A DNA stretch of 64,000 nucleotides from Leptospiraceae bacterium (GCA_015075105.1 JABTUZ010000001.1:1375001-1439000); one strand, 5' to 3'. Shown: positions 18,613-28,429, counted from the stretch's first letter. Translations and numbers: made by a program. The notes: generated from the letters alone by a model not told the origin.

Positions 18613-19458
18613 TCAGAAATAAATAAGGGTTTCAGGCAGATCATTTTGTAGTCTCAATCTTTCTTTTTCAGAAATAGGATTTCCGATTAAAATCAATTGC
18701 TCAAGGTTTTTCCAATTTCTAATCTTCTCCGGTAGTCTTGCTATTTTATTTTCAGCTAAGTACAATTCTGATAACAAAGTAATTTCTGTAATTTCTTCAG
18801 GTAAATAAGTCAATATATTTTTATCTAAATCTAAATATCGAAGACTCATTAATTTACCTATTGCAGGAGGAAGACTTTCCAAACGATTGTTCCGTAAATA
18901 CAAATCTTCCAAACGAATTAAATTCCCGATTTCAGGGCTAATTCTTTGCAAACAATTGTTATCTAAATATAGATTTTGCAAATTTCTCAGTCTTGATATT
19001 TCTTTTGGAATTTCCTCAATTCTATTAGAGTCTAAAATTAAATAGCTCAACCTAATCAAAGAAAACAGACTCAAATTCAAATTCTGAATGGAGTTGTGAT
19101 CTAAATCAAGGTATTCTAATTTTTTTAAATTGCTTAACTCGTCCGGTAAATATTGAATGTAATTTCTCTCAAGATTCAATAATTCAAGAGAGGACAAATC
19201 TCCAATAGATGGAGAAATTTTTTCGATATAATTTTCTTTTAGATACAAGACCTCTAAATTGGTCAGCTCCCCTATCCACTCTGGGATTTCCTTTAAGTTG
19301 TTTCTGTTCAAAAATAATTCTCTTAAATTATAGAAATGAATAATCTCTTTAGGCATCTCAAATAAGTTTTCATCACTTAAATCCAATGACGTTACTTTTG
19401 ACTTGAATTTCAACGCCTCACTCAGATTTTTGTATTTGTGTTCAATAAATTGACTCAT
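18613..19458 (-). CDS. Leucine-rich repeat protein
   Basis: The protein consists almost wholly of about ten 23-residue leucine-rich repeats of the form LxxLxxLxLxxNxLxxLPxxIxxL (for example NLEVLYLKENYIEKISPSIGDLSS and SLRYLDLDKNILTYLPEEITEIT). These form a curved solenoid that usually binds proteins. No signal peptide is seen, so it may be cytoplasmic. I use ATG 19458; an in-frame TTG at 19470 would add four residues but overlaps the rsmE start. LRR proteins of this size are numerous in Leptospira. The partner is unknown. Confidence 0.88.
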   Translation of the reverse strand: MSQFIEHKYKNLSEALKFKSKVTSLDLSDENLFEMPKEIIHFYNLRELFLNRNNLKEIPEWIGELTNLEVLYLKENYIEKISPSIGDLSSLELLNLERNYIQYLPDELSNLKKLEYLDLDHNSIQNLNLSLFSLIRLSYLILDSNRIEEIPKEISRLRNLQNLYLDNNCLQRISPEIGNLIRLEDLYLRNNRLESLPPAIGKLMSLRYLDLDKNILTYLPEEITEITLLSELYLAENKIARLPEKIRNWKNLEQLILIGNPISEKERLRLQNDLPETLIYF

Positions 19459-19469
19459 ATTTTTAAACA

Positions 19470-20270
19470 ATGAATTTGCTGATTTTAGAGGAAAGTGAAA
19501 AAATTTATGATAATTATTTTAAATTAATTGAAAGAAAATCTTCCCACATCATTCAAATATTAAAATCAAAACCAAAAGATACTTTGCAAGCAGGAACCCT
19601 GAACCGGGACTACGGTTTATTTCATATTGAAAAGATAGAAGATAACATAGTGTATGGATTGTTTCGACGAGAAGAAGAAACTGTTCAAGGTAAAACTTTT
19701 CCCTGCATCAGGCTGTTTTCCTCTATTCAGAGACCTCAGACCATAAAAAAAATACTCCAATTGGCAGCCACTTTGCAAGTAGAAGAAGTGTTTTTTTTTA
19801 TTGCAAGAAAATCAGAAAAATCTTACCTAAATTCTCCGATCTGGAATTCAGAAAATTTAAACAAAGAATTAATTCTTGGGTTAGAGCAAGGAAAAAAAAT
19901 ACATCTTCCTAAGATAAAGATATTAAAAAATGTAAAAGAAGTTTTTGAAATTTCTAACAGTGATGTAAAATTTGTTTTTCACCCTAACGGGCAATCTATG
20001 AATTTATTCAAGTCACAAATCTCAAAAGCCGAGTCTATTTCAAATTTGATCGGTCCGGAAAGTGGATTTTCAGAATCAGAACTGGATAGATTCCAAGAAA
20101 TGGGATTTCAGAAGTTATCCTTGTCAAGTTCAGTTTTAAGAACAGAAACTGCGATTAGCTATTCTTTGGCACAAATCGAACTTATCTGCTCGGAGGAAAA
20201 TACTCGAAGGGGGACTTGCCTTCCAAAAAAATCCTCCAGAATTTTTTCTACAGGCCGGCTCGGTCGCTAA
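19470..20270 (+). CDS. rsmE: 16S rRNA m3U1498 methyltransferase
   Basis: The 266-residue protein matches the RsmE SPOUT family, which methylates N3 of U1498 in 16S rRNA. An N-terminal PUA-like region is followed by a SPOUT domain with the knotted SAM site LIGPESGFSESELDRFQEMGFQKLSLSSSVLRTETAISYSLAQIELI. The usual GPEGGF is GPESGF here. The final ~30 residues (CSEENTRRGTCLPKKSSRIF...) are an extra tail beyond the usual family end, and its DNA contains a 16-bp copy of the 3' end of the nearby tRNA-Leu. The start is only 12 nt from the divergent LRR start. Confidence 0.88.
   Translation: MNLLILEESEKIYDNYFKLIERKSSHIIQILKSKPKDTLQAGTLNRDYGLFHIEKIEDNIVYGLFRREEETVQGKTFPCIRLFSSIQRPQTIKKILQLAATLQVEEVFFFIARKSEKSYLNSPIWNSENLNKELILGLEQGKKIHLPKIKILKNVKEVFEISNSDVKFVFHPNGQSMNLFKSQISKAESISNLIGPESGFSESELDRFQEMGFQKLSLSSSVLRTETAISYSLAQIELICSEENTRRGTCLPKKSSRIFSTGRLGR
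20203..20218 (+). repeat. Direct repeat of the tRNA-Leu 3' end (copy in rsmE)
   Basis: The 16 bases CTCGAAGGGGGACTTG at 20203-20218 recur exactly at 20357-20372, where they form the acceptor 3' side and part of the T arm of tRNA-Leu. The two copies are in the same orientation, 154 bp apart. Duplicated tRNA 3' ends are the classic form of an integrase attachment site. Confidence 0.75.
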
Positions 20271-20354
20271 AATTGATATCCTGTCAATTTTTCAGAAATC
20301 TCGCTCTCTATGGACCCTTCATTTCTGTCGCTTTGCTTGCGTTCAATTCCCTTA

Positions 20355-20436
<82 letters not shown>

Positions 20437-20462
20437 GGTACTTTTACAGAATTTGAACTCAT

Positions 20463-20468
20463 ATTATA
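20463..20468 (-). promoter_or_regulatory. Putative -10 box of tRNA-Leu
   Basis: On the minus strand TATAAT lies 26 nt before the mature 5' end of the tRNA. No good -35 hexamer is visible at 16-18 nt spacing, so this is tentative. Confidence 0.35.
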
Positions 20469-20552
20469 CGGTCAATACTATTATCTATATTTACAGTTGA
20501 ATAATTATATTCTTGTCATCACATTCACAAATAAGACTTTAGCAATAACAAA

Positions 20553-21227
20553 ATGCAAAATGATTCTTTAAACATTCCGGTAAAAGATTTTTTACAAAAG
20601 TTAAAACTATTCAGTTTTGGATTTTTAACTCCTATCATAATTTTATTTATCCTGTACTTTGGATCACCTTTATTTTTAATCGGTGGCACAGAATGGAAGA
20701 AGTCTGAAACTCTTATTCTTGAAATTCGCTCTCCAGTTTCCGAAAAACAAATCCAGATTGCCGCAGATATTCTAAAAAAGAAAAGAGCTGAAAACATGCT
20801 TATCATTTTTGATGAGAGTTTTTTAAGCAATCATTCAATTGGAATGAGTGCAAACTATATCAGTGATGTTCAATCGGCGATTGTAAAAGCCGGAATCTTG
20901 GAAGATAAATTTTTCCTGTTAAAAATCAACTCTTCTAAGTTACCACCCACTACCAATACAATTCAAGAAACTGCAAAATATCTTTTAAAGACTTCTGTAA
21001 AATCTGTAATCATCCAAGCCGGAGAATTTGAGTCCAACAGAGTCTATCTATCTTATAGGAGTGTGTTGCATCCTCTCGGAATTCAGGTTTCAGTGTACCC
21101 TGAAAAAGGGAAATACACTTCCACAAATTGGTTTAGTTCAGAAGAAGGAATTGAGCTTGTTACAAAAGAGTTAGTCAAATACATCTACTACACAATAAGA
21201 GGAAATCATCATGTCTTTAGAAAATGA
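20553..21227 (+). CDS. Membrane-anchored DUF218 (YdcF/SanA-like) protein
   Basis: The 224-residue protein has one N-terminal membrane segment ([22 protein letters not shown]) and then an alpha/beta domain. Its pattern resembles DUF218: [10 protein letters not shown], ...[12 protein letters not shown] (equivalent to the NTxENA motif), and [29 protein letters not shown]. Family members act in envelope or antibiotic-barrier functions, but the reaction is unclear. The last 17 bases overlap the start of lysS, so the two are probably cotranscribed. Confidence 0.6.
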   Translation: MQNDSLNIPVKDFLQKLKLFSFGFLTPIIILFILYFGSPLFLIGGTEWKKSETLILEIRSPVSEKQIQIAADILKKKRAENMLIIFDESFLSNHSIGMSANYISDVQSAIVKAGILEDKFFLLKINSSKLPPTTNTIQETAKYLLKTSVKSVIIQAGEFESNRVYLSYRSVLHPLGIQVSVYPEKGKYTSTNWFSSEEGIELVTKELVKYIYYTIRGNHHVFRK

Positions 21228-22710
21228 AGAGCAAAATGAGTTAATAGGTCAAAGAATCGAAAAAGTTGAAGCCTTGAAGAAAAAGGGAATCAACCCCTAC
21301 CCTGCAAAATTTTTTCCTGATTCGTATTCAATCTCACTCATCCAAAATTTTGATGAGTCAAAATCTGATAAAACAAAAATTTATACGTTAGCCGGAAGAG
21401 TACACTCAAAACGAGTAATGGGGAAAGCAAGTTTTTTTCATTTAAAGGACAAAGACGGAATCATCCAGTTATATGGAACCAAAGACGACCTCGGAGAAGA
21501 AAACTACGAAATATTCAAACACTTTGATATAGGAGATCAAATCGGAATCACCGGATATCTATTCAAGACTCAAAAAGGGGAAGTGTCGATTCACCTAACT
21601 TCTACCACACTACTTGCGAAATGTATCCGTCCACTTCCCGTGGTTAAAGAAAAAGATGGTGTAGTGTATGATGCCTTTGCAGACAAAGAACTGCGGTACA
21701 GGATGCGTTATGTGGACTTGGTTGTAAACGATCATGTCAAAGAAGTGTTTGTGTTAAGAAGTAAGATAATTTCCGAAATCAGAAATTTTCTCACCAAGGA
21801 AGGATTTTTGGAAGTGGAAACTCCGATGATGCAAACAATTCCAGGTGGTGCAGCAGCGAAACCATTTATCACCCACCACAACACCCTCGATATGCAGTTG
21901 TATCTCAGGATTGCACCTGAACTATATTTAAAAAGATTAATTGTTGGCGGAATGGATAGAGTATTTGAATTGAATAGAAATTTCAGAAATGAAGGAATTT
22001 CAATCAAGCACAACCCTGAATTTACTATGATGGAAGCCTATATGGCTTACAGTGATATGGAGACAATGCTCCACCTTACCGAAAAGTTAATCACCCATGT
22101 TGCAGTCGCAATTGGGAAGGGATTAAAATTTCAATATGGACAAGATTTAATTGATATTACTCCACCATGGAAAAGAAAAACCTACCTCGGCTCTATTTTA
22201 GAATATTCAGGAATAGATTTTTCTAAAATCCATACGTTAGACGACGCTGAAAGTCAAGCTAAAAAAATTGGAATCAAAACAGAAGGTCTTACCTCAATCT
22301 GGCAAATTGCAGATGAAGTATTCAGTGAAAAGGTAGAGCCAAACTTGATCCAGCCGACATTTATCACTGATTTTCCAAAAGCAATTTCTCCCCTTGCAAA
22401 GTCTAAAGAGGGTGATCCAAACCTCGTAGAAAGGTTTGAGCCTTACATAGTGGGCAGGGAAATGGGCAACGCTTTTTCTGAATTGAATGATCCATTCGAT
22501 CAAAAGGCACGGTTTGAGGAACAAGTGAAAAGAAGGGAGGCAGGAGACGAAGAAGCGTTTATGATGGATAACGATTTTATAAGAGCTTTAGAATATGGGA
22601 TGCCACCGACAGGTGGACTTGGAATCGGAATCGACAGATTGGTAATGCTACTGACAAACAGTCCTTCCATACGAGATACAATATTTTTTCCACTAATGAG
22701 ACCTGAATAA
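21211..22710 (+). CDS. lysS: Lysyl-tRNA synthetase, class II
   Basis: The 499-residue protein charges tRNA-Lys. It has the N-terminal anticodon-binding OB fold ([32 protein letters not shown]). The class II catalytic core follows, with motif 1 around [18 protein letters not shown], motif 2 [20 protein letters not shown], and motif 3 [22 protein letters not shown]. Length is standard. The AGAGGA Shine-Dalgarno lies inside the end of the preceding gene. Confidence 0.97.
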   Translation: MSLENEEQNELIGQRIEKVEALKKKGINPYPAKFFPDSYSISLIQNFDESKSDKTKIYTLAGRVHSKRVMGKASFFHLKDKDGIIQLYGTKDDLGEENYEIFKHFDIGDQIGITGYLFKTQKGEVSIHLTSTTLLAKCIRPLPVVKEKDGVVYDAFADKELRYRMRYVDLVVNDHVKEVFVLRSKIISEIRNFLTKEGFLEVETPMMQTIPGGAAAKPFITHHNTLDMQLYLRIAPELYLKRLIVGGMDRVFELNRNFRNEGISIKHNPEFTMMEAYMAYSDMETMLHLTEKLITHVAVAIGKGLKFQYGQDLIDITPPWKRKTYLGSILEYSGIDFSKIHTLDDAESQAKKIGIKTEGLTSIWQIADEVFSEKVEPNLIQPTFITDFPKAISPLAKSKEGDPNLVERFEPYIVGREMGNAFSELNDPFDQKARFEEQVKRREAGDEEAFMMDNDFIRALEYGMPPTGGLGIGIDRLVMLLTNSPSIRDTIFFPLMRPE

Positions 22711-22722
22711 ACTATTTTTCAA

Positions 22723-23364
22723 ATGAAAAAAAAAGAAAAAGAAATATTCGGTGAATTGACCGTTGAAGAAATTTCTTATTATTATACACTGCTAAATGAA
22801 GAGCTAACTAATTTTGATTGTGGAAGTTTATGCAAGGATCAAAATGATGGAGTTCCGTTTTGTTGTGTTCCTAAAAACGCAGTTCCATTTTTATATAGAA
22901 AAGAATTTCAGCTTTTAAAATCGAGAAGTGAACTTTGGAGGGTATGGGAGCCGAAAACAGCTCAAGAAAAAAAATTGAAGTCAACACACGAGGGAGAGGA
23001 CACTCTATTTTGTGAATGCAAAGGAGTCGCTTTTTGTGAAAGGGAAAATAGATCCATAAGTTGCAGAACCTTCCCTTTTGAGCCTTACTTAGACAAAAGA
23101 GGAGTGCTTGTTGGGCTCATTTTTATGAAAGAATTTTTAACGAGTTGCCCGCTTTCCTCAAGGCTAAGTGATATACGACAAGAGTATATAGACGGACATT
23201 TTTTATTTTGGGAAAAGCTACTACTCAGGAAAAAAGACGAATACGATACTTATAAAAAATCTTCTTCCGCATACAGAAGGTGGAGTAAAAAAGAAAATAA
23301 AAAAATCCCGCTTCTTTTTCCATCCCACTTGAAAGATAAAGATTATTTAAAAAAACTTATTTAA
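22723..23364 (+). CDS. Cys-rich protein, YkgJ/UPF0153-like
   Basis: The 213-residue protein contains a cysteine array suited to a zinc or iron-sulfur site: CGSLCKDQNDGVPFCC near residue 30, CECKGVAFC near residue 100, then CRTFPFEPYL. The CRxFPFEP segment is typical of the YkgJ/UPF0153 zinc- or iron-chelating group. It lies 12 nt after lysS and 14 nt before a radical SAM gene, and the three following genes are packed closely. Function unknown; it might supply or guard a metal site for the radical SAM enzymes, which is a guess. Confidence 0.6.
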   Translation: MKKKEKEIFGELTVEEISYYYTLLNEELTNFDCGSLCKDQNDGVPFCCVPKNAVPFLYRKEFQLLKSRSELWRVWEPKTAQEKKLKSTHEGEDTLFCECKGVAFCERENRSISCRTFPFEPYLDKRGVLVGLIFMKEFLTSCPLSSRLSDIRQEYIDGHFLFWEKLLLRKKDEYDTYKKSSSAYRRWSKKENKKIPLLFPSHLKDKDYLKKLI

Positions 23365-23378
23365 TACACATTAAGATT

Positions 23379-24551
23379 TTGAACCAAAGCAATATTTTAA
23401 AAAACTCAATCCACCAGAAGCAATCTCTTGCAAAGCGAATTCAAAGCATATTAAGAAAAATTAGAAGCGAATCAAAAAAGTCCAATTTGAATTCCTTTTC
23501 TCTCACAGAGCCTGTTTTCACTGAAACCAGAAAAACTATTTGGGATGGGAAGTTAGTAGATAGATTGATTATTTTTTTTAGAGGAAGTGGTTGTTTATGG
23601 GTCGAAAAAGGAGGTGGTTGTACTTTTTGCGGGTTTTATACTGCAACAAATCAAGGGAATAAGATTCAAGATTCAGATTACTTAACACAATTAGAAAATA
23701 CATTGACAAAATATAAAAATGAAATAGAAAAATTTCCTATTATCAGTTTATACAACGACGGAAGCATGCTTTCCAACCAAGAAATTAATTTTTCAGCGCT
23801 ACTGAAAATCATAGAAAGAATCTCGAAGTACCCTTTTATTAAAAGAATAACTTTAGAATCAAAGCTATCCGATATTACAGAAGAAAAAATCAAAATTTTA
23901 AAGAACTCTACTGATAAAGAATTAGAAATTGCACTTGGATTTGAGTCTTCAAACCCCTTGGTCAGAAAAATCTGTATAAATAAAAATTTTTCCAATTCTC
24001 ATTTTTTAAAAACATCTGAGATGCTAAACAATTACAACGTATCTATAGTGGCCCTTATGATGCTCGGTCCTCCTTTTTTAACAGAAAGTGAATCTATTCA
24101 AGATGCAATTGATAGTCTAACTTTTTTAGAAAAAGCAAAAATTTATCGAATAGATTTTGAGCTACCCACTGTGGAAAAATTCACTCTCACAGAAATCCTG
24201 TACAATAACGGATTTTATAAACCTCTAATGCTTTGGTCTGTTACTGAGATACTTAGAAAGAAAGGTAAGCTCAATTTGAATACTCCGATATATATTAGTC
24301 CTCCAAGATACACTGTTCCTTCTATTTCAATGGCTTCTAATTGTGCGTTATGCGATTTACGATTTTTTTCTTTGATTGAGGATTACAACAAGAACCAAAA
24401 TATAGACATTTTTGAAAGAGATGAATCAAAGAAAATTTGCCAATGCCATGCCAAATGGGAGAATTTACTTATTGAAACCAAAAGCGATTTAGAATTTTTG
24501 GATAGAGTAGAAAAAATAATTACCCGATTGGAAATGAATATTGAGATTTGA
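23379..24551 (+). CDS. Radical SAM protein, RaSEA/TIGR01210-like
   Basis: The 390-residue protein has a cysteine motif GCLWVEKGGGCTFCGFYTATNQG, with C-x8-C-x2-C spacing. This resembles the RaSEA (archaeosine) radical SAM family, in which the GGCTxCGY segment is characteristic. A second cysteine group near the C-terminus (NCALCDLRFF...KKICQCHAKWENL) could bind another cluster or zinc. The start is TTG 23379; no upstream ATG exists. In archaea RaSEA acts with ArcS on preQ0-modified tRNA; no such partner is visible here, so the substrate is unknown. It overlaps the next radical SAM gene by 11 nt. Confidence 0.7.
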   Translation: MNQSNILKNSIHQKQSLAKRIQSILRKIRSESKKSNLNSFSLTEPVFTETRKTIWDGKLVDRLIIFFRGSGCLWVEKGGGCTFCGFYTATNQGNKIQDSDYLTQLENTLTKYKNEIEKFPIISLYNDGSMLSNQEINFSALLKIIERISKYPFIKRITLESKLSDITEEKIKILKNSTDKELEIALGFESSNPLVRKICINKNFSNSHFLKTSEMLNNYNVSIVALMMLGPPFLTESESIQDAIDSLTFLEKAKIYRIDFELPTVEKFTLTEILYNNGFYKPLMLWSVTEILRKKGKLNLNTPIYISPPRYTVPSISMASNCALCDLRFFSLIEDYNKNQNIDIFERDESKKICQCHAKWENLLIETKSDLEFLDRVEKIITRLEMNIEI

Positions 24552-25797
24552 AGTAACCTATCAAAATAAAAAATTGCAACTAAATAATCTTTCTCTTTTA
24601 GAAAAAGAAGTAATCTATATCAATGAATATTTACAAAAAGCAAATACCTACAAAGTAATTAGCGTGATACACGGCTCACCTGTATTTTCGCTTTATCAAC
24701 CACCAATCGCAACCCTGTCTGGAACACGATCATTGGATGTAAGACTTATGAGAAAGTTTAACAGAAAAAGGCTACCCGCAAGTGCTACAATTTCACTCAC
24801 AAGACTTTGCCAATGCGAATGCGAACATTGCTCTGCTGTCTATTACAATAAAAGCAAAGGAAAAAAAGAGTTATCTCTAAGTGAATTAAAATCTGCAATT
24901 TTAGAAACAGTAGAACTTGGAGTTACAAATATAATTTTACTTGGAGGAGAGCCTCTTCTATTCAAAGGAATTTTTGATTTAATTGAATCTATCCCAAAAG
25001 ATAAAGCCAATGTGATTATGTTTACCAACGGAGAATTTTTATCCAAAGAGACCTGTGAAAGATTAAAAGAATCCGGCTTACTCGGTGCCTTTGTTTCCGT
25101 TGACTCGACTGACCCGGAGGAGCACGATAGGCTTAGATTACGAAAAGGACTTTTTCAGAAATTATTGAAAGGAATTCAAAATATGAATGATGCGGGTCTT
25201 ATACCCGGTATTTCTTCATATTTGACAGGAGAAAGATTGAGGGAGGGAGTTTTTGAAAATATGATGGAATTTGCAAAAAATAATGGAGCAAAAGAAGTTA
25301 CATTTTTTGATGCAATTCCGAGCGGGAAGTGGTTGCAAGACGATAGCTGTGTTTTACAAACAGAAGATAGATTAAAGATCAATGAACTTGTTAGACGTTT
25401 TCGAAAATTAGAAACCTACCCCGGGCTATCTGTGCAATCTACAATGACAAGCGAGTGTGGTAGTGCATTTTGTTTTGCTGCCAATACTCAATTCTACTTA
25501 ACAGCTTTTGGAGAAATGTGTCCTTGCGACTTCACTCCGATTTCTTTCGGAAAGTATCCGGACAGTTCCATCAGAGTGCTTTGGGAAAAAATGACTTCAA
25601 TAGAGCCTTATAAAAAAAGATCCAAAGTCTGTAGAATGCAAGATAAAAATTTTAGGGATAACTATATTCAAAAAATTCCATCAGAGGGTCCCTTCCCCTA
25701 TCCGTTTGAAAATTTTCAGGAGTTAGACAATTCTTCTATTTCTCTAAGCCATAGAGACGAGTCTATATCACTCGGCATTCTCCAATCCCCTCTTTGA
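24541..25797 (+). CDS. Radical SAM/SPASM-domain protein
   Basis: The 418-residue protein has the canonical motif in TRLCQCECEHCSAVYY (C-x3-C-x2-C plus an extra Cys) and GGEPLL. A C-terminal SPASM-like cysteine set follows (MTSECGSAFCFAANTQFYLTAFGEMCPCDFTPISFG...KVCRMQ), indicating at least one auxiliary cluster as in peptide- or protein-modifying enzymes. The start is TTG, coupled to the preceding gene. The last 82 bases run into the 3' end of nadE on the opposite strand. No short precursor-peptide gene is evident nearby. Confidence 0.75.
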   Translation: MRFEVTYQNKKLQLNNLSLLEKEVIYINEYLQKANTYKVISVIHGSPVFSLYQPPIATLSGTRSLDVRLMRKFNRKRLPASATISLTRLCQCECEHCSAVYYNKSKGKKELSLSELKSAILETVELGVTNIILLGGEPLLFKGIFDLIESIPKDKANVIMFTNGEFLSKETCERLKESGLLGAFVSVDSTDPEEHDRLRLRKGLFQKLLKGIQNMNDAGLIPGISSYLTGERLREGVFENMMEFAKNNGAKEVTFFDAIPSGKWLQDDSCVLQTEDRLKINELVRRFRKLETYPGLSVQSTMTSECGSAFCFAANTQFYLTAFGEMCPCDFTPISFGKYPDSSIRVLWEKMTSIEPYKKRSKVCRMQDKNFRDNYIQKIPSEGPFPYPFENFQELDNSSISLSHRDESISLGILQSPL

Positions 25798-27683
25798 GAT
25801 AAAGCTACCGAGCCAATTTTGGGACCATCGGGCATTGCAGAACGCTTAAATTGATTTTGAAAAAATCTAGAAAAAAATACTTTCATCCATTTCAAAATAT
25901 CTTTTCTGGAGTAAATCGAATGATACGCTTTTTCAGCCATAAACAAAATTTTTGAAGGAGAAAACTGAAACCGAATAAAATGATACAAAAAGAAATCGTG
26001 CAACTCGTAAGGTCCAATTATATTTTCAGTCTTTTGTGTAATTTCTTTTCCATCGGAAGGAAGTAATTCAGGAGAGATTGGAGTGTTGCAAATATCTTTC
26101 AAGACTTCAGAAATCTCTTCAGAAAAAATATTTTCACTAAACCACTCTATTAAATAACGAACAAGAGTTTTAGGAACGCCACAGTTTACATTGTACATAG
26201 AAATATGATCCGCATTGTATGTGCACCAACCAAGTGCAATCTCAGATAAATCTCCCGTTCCGACTACAATCCCCCCTAATTTATTTGCAAGATCCATCAG
26301 AATTTGAGTTCTCTCTCTTGCTTGAGAATTTTCGAACGTAGAGTCAAACTGATTTGGGTCTTGTCCGATATTTTTAAAATGAATCTCCATCGACTCATGT
26401 ATCGAAATTGTTTCATAAGAAATCTGTAAAAGCCCAGACAACCTCTTTGAATTATTTTTTGTCCTTTCAGTTGTTCCAAAACCAGGAAGGCTAAAAGTAT
26501 AAATATTTTTTAAAGGAATACCAAGAATTTTAAATGATTCAACAGATACTAAAAGTGCAAGTGTAGAATCCAGACCACCCGAAACCCCTAAAACAACTTT
26601 TTGTATTCCTGTAGATTTTAATCTTTTTGCTAAACCATAAGACTGAATAGAAATAATTTCTCTGCAATTTTGATTTCTTTTATCTATTTTTTCAGGAACA
26701 AATGGATTTTTTATAAAAACCCTCGATACAGAATTTGCACTTTTTAACATAGAGGCTTCCTTAAATCTGAATTCGATTTTTCTATAATTCTTTGAAAATT
26801 CAAATTCAGAAAAAGACTCATTTTTCAGTCTTTCAGAAGATAAAATTTGTAAGTCTATGTCAGCCAAAGCATAATCGGAAGAAAAACAAAACCTATTTGT
26901 TTCATTTAGAATTTTTCCATTTTCGGTAATGACTCCATGCCCAGAAAATACCATGTCGCTTGAAGATTCATTTACTCCCGACGAGGAATAAATGTAGGCT
27001 GCGTTGCATTTTGCAGATTGATTCTCGATTAAACTTTTCCTGTATTCATACTTTCCGAGTAATTCGTTACTCGCAGAAAGATTTGCGATAATTGTAGCAC
27101 CTGCCAAACTATAGTCATTACTCGGAGGGCTTACCATCCACAAGTCTTCACAAATTTCCACACCGATTGAAATACCATTCTCGCCATTTTCTGAAAAAAT
27201 CAAGTCCACACCAAAGGGCACTTTCTCTTTACCAAAATTGATTTCTCTACCTGTAAGTTTACTACCGGATTGAAACCATCTTTTCTCATAAAACTCGTAT
27301 GTGTTTGGGATAAAAGATTTTGGAACTATGCCCAAGATTTTTCCAGCGAATAAAATTGCGGCAGAGTTATACAACTTAGATTCAAACTTAATGGGAAGAC
27401 CCAATACTACTACACAGTCTAATTCCTTTGTTTGATTTTGTATATCGCCTAACGCATTCCAACAAGCATATAGTAAATGAGACTGATAAAATAAATCTCC
27501 ACATGAATACCCTGTAAGAGATAGCTCGGGGAAGACTATGAGCCTTGCCCCTTTTTTACTAATCTCTTTGGAAAGCCTGACAATTTCTTTTGAGTTAAAA
27601 TATACGTCTGCAATTTTTAACTCAGGAATTGCACAGGCAACTTTAAAAAATCCAAAGTTTTTTTCTTCGAGTTTAGTATTCAT
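25716..27683 (-). CDS. nadE: Glutamine-dependent NAD(+) synthetase
   Basis: The 655-residue two-domain enzyme makes NAD from nicotinate adenine dinucleotide using glutamine. The N-terminal nitrilase-type glutaminase shows the Glu-Lys-Cys triad (FPELSLTGY, LGIVPKSFIP, GVEICEDLW). The C-terminal synthetase has the PP-loop GVSGGLDSTLAL, the segment GTGDLSEIALGWCTYNADH, and the end motif GDWRMPSDIDSS. Length matches the eukaryote-like/mycobacterial class (about 650-680). Its 3' end overlaps the convergent radical SAM gene by 82 bp, so no terminator separates them. Confidence 0.95.
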   Translation of the reverse strand: MNTKLEEKNFGFFKVACAIPELKIADVYFNSKEIVRLSKEISKKGARLIVFPELSLTGYSCGDLFYQSHLLYACWNALGDIQNQTKELDCVVVLGLPIKFESKLYNSAAILFAGKILGIVPKSFIPNTYEFYEKRWFQSGSKLTGREINFGKEKVPFGVDLIFSENGENGISIGVEICEDLWMVSPPSNDYSLAGATIIANLSASNELLGKYEYRKSLIENQSAKCNAAYIYSSSGVNESSSDMVFSGHGVITENGKILNETNRFCFSSDYALADIDLQILSSERLKNESFSEFEFSKNYRKIEFRFKEASMLKSANSVSRVFIKNPFVPEKIDKRNQNCREIISIQSYGLAKRLKSTGIQKVVLGVSGGLDSTLALLVSVESFKILGIPLKNIYTFSLPGFGTTERTKNNSKRLSGLLQISYETISIHESMEIHFKNIGQDPNQFDSTFENSQARERTQILMDLANKLGGIVVGTGDLSEIALGWCTYNADHISMYNVNCGVPKTLVRYLIEWFSENIFSEEISEVLKDICNTPISPELLPSDGKEITQKTENIIGPYELHDFFLYHFIRFQFSPSKILFMAEKAYHSIYSRKDILKWMKVFFSRFFQNQFKRSAMPDGPKIGSVALSQRGDWRMPSDIDSSLWLREIEELSNS

Positions 27684-27819
27684 AGAACTAAATTTAACGC
27701 TATTTCTTTATTTTTATTTACAAAAAGTTGAACTATAGACAAAAAATTTGTATATTTACGATACAATTTTTTTACTAATTTGCTTAAAAAATTCTAAAAG
27801 TTTCAATTATAAAACTAAA

Positions 27820-28233
27820 TCAAAATGGCTTTTCCATCTCTTTTGGGCTTCTGGCTTCACTTTGAATTCTATAGCTTTGCAATTTCTTACTGAAACTTCT
27901 TTGCATGGAGTCTGTACCGAAAATTTTCTTCAATACACCAATTGGGGTAATTAAAAAATAAAACACAAATCCCAAAATAATTCTGGAATTAATCCAACCG
28001 AGAATCTCACCTATTTTCATCCAAACTATATAAAAATATTTTAAGCTCAAAGGGAAAATTGATCCCAGTAAGATTAAAATTCCTCCTACCATTATAAACC
28101 AAATATTTAGATCGCCGTGTTTTAGATAAGGAATTAAAAGTCCAAACACTCCTCCAAAAATACAACCTACGAGTATTCCGAATTTTCTATATTCGCTTTT
28201 CATTGATTCTAAATTGAATTCTATATCTGACAT
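27820..28233 (-). CDS. SxtJ-family membrane protein
   Basis: The 137-residue protein has three or four hydrophobic segments (FGILVGCIFGGVFGLLIPYL, IWFIMVGGILILLGSIFPL and ILGFVFYFLITPIGVLKKIFG). The end of the last, TPIGVLKKIFG, is characteristic of the SxtJ family. These small membrane proteins occur next to NodU-type carbamoyltransferases and DUF5989 proteins, exactly as here. AGAAGGAAAT precedes the ATG. The role is unknown; it may tether the carbamoyltransferase to the membrane. Confidence 0.75.
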   Translation of the reverse strand: MSDIEFNLESMKSEYRKFGILVGCIFGGVFGLLIPYLKHGDLNIWFIMVGGILILLGSIFPLSLKYFYIVWMKIGEILGWINSRIILGFVFYFLITPIGVLKKIFGTDSMQRSFSKKLQSYRIQSEARSPKEMEKPF

Positions 28234-28276
28234 ATTTCCTTCTAAACCTCTGTTTTTTTATTCAAAATCAAATTGG

Positions 28277-28429
28277 TTAGAACAATGTGTAAATAAAAGG
28301 AGCAACAGCAGAGCCTTGAGAAAACACTATTAATGCACCAAGTAAAAGCAAGACAACTATAATGGGTAAGAGCCAAAACTTTTTTCTTACCTTTAAAAAC
28401 TCCCACAAATCAGCCAACAATTCAATCAT
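28277..28429 (-). CDS. DUF5989-family small membrane protein (50 aa)
   Basis: This short gene encodes 50 residues: a basic amphipathic start (MIELLADLWEFLKVRKKFW), one membrane segment (LLPIIVVLLLLGALIVF) and the end SQGSAVAPFIYTLF. This matches the DUF5989 pattern found between carbamoyltransferase and SxtJ genes. ATG 28429 has GAGAGG upstream at normal spacing. It lies 68 nt after the carbamoyltransferase and 43 nt before SxtJ, same strand. Confidence 0.85.
   Translation of the reverse strand: MIELLADLWEFLKVRKKFWLLPIIVVLLLLGALIVFSQGSAVAPFIYTLF

Noticed and set aside
24541-25797. RiPP cluster around the SPASM radical SAM gene
   Set aside because: No short precursor gene, transporter or protease adjacent; flanks are another radical SAM gene and convergent nadE.
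27748-27954. 68-codon plus-strand frame opposite the SxtJ gene
   Set aside because: It has no ribosome site and mostly lies antisense to SxtJ.
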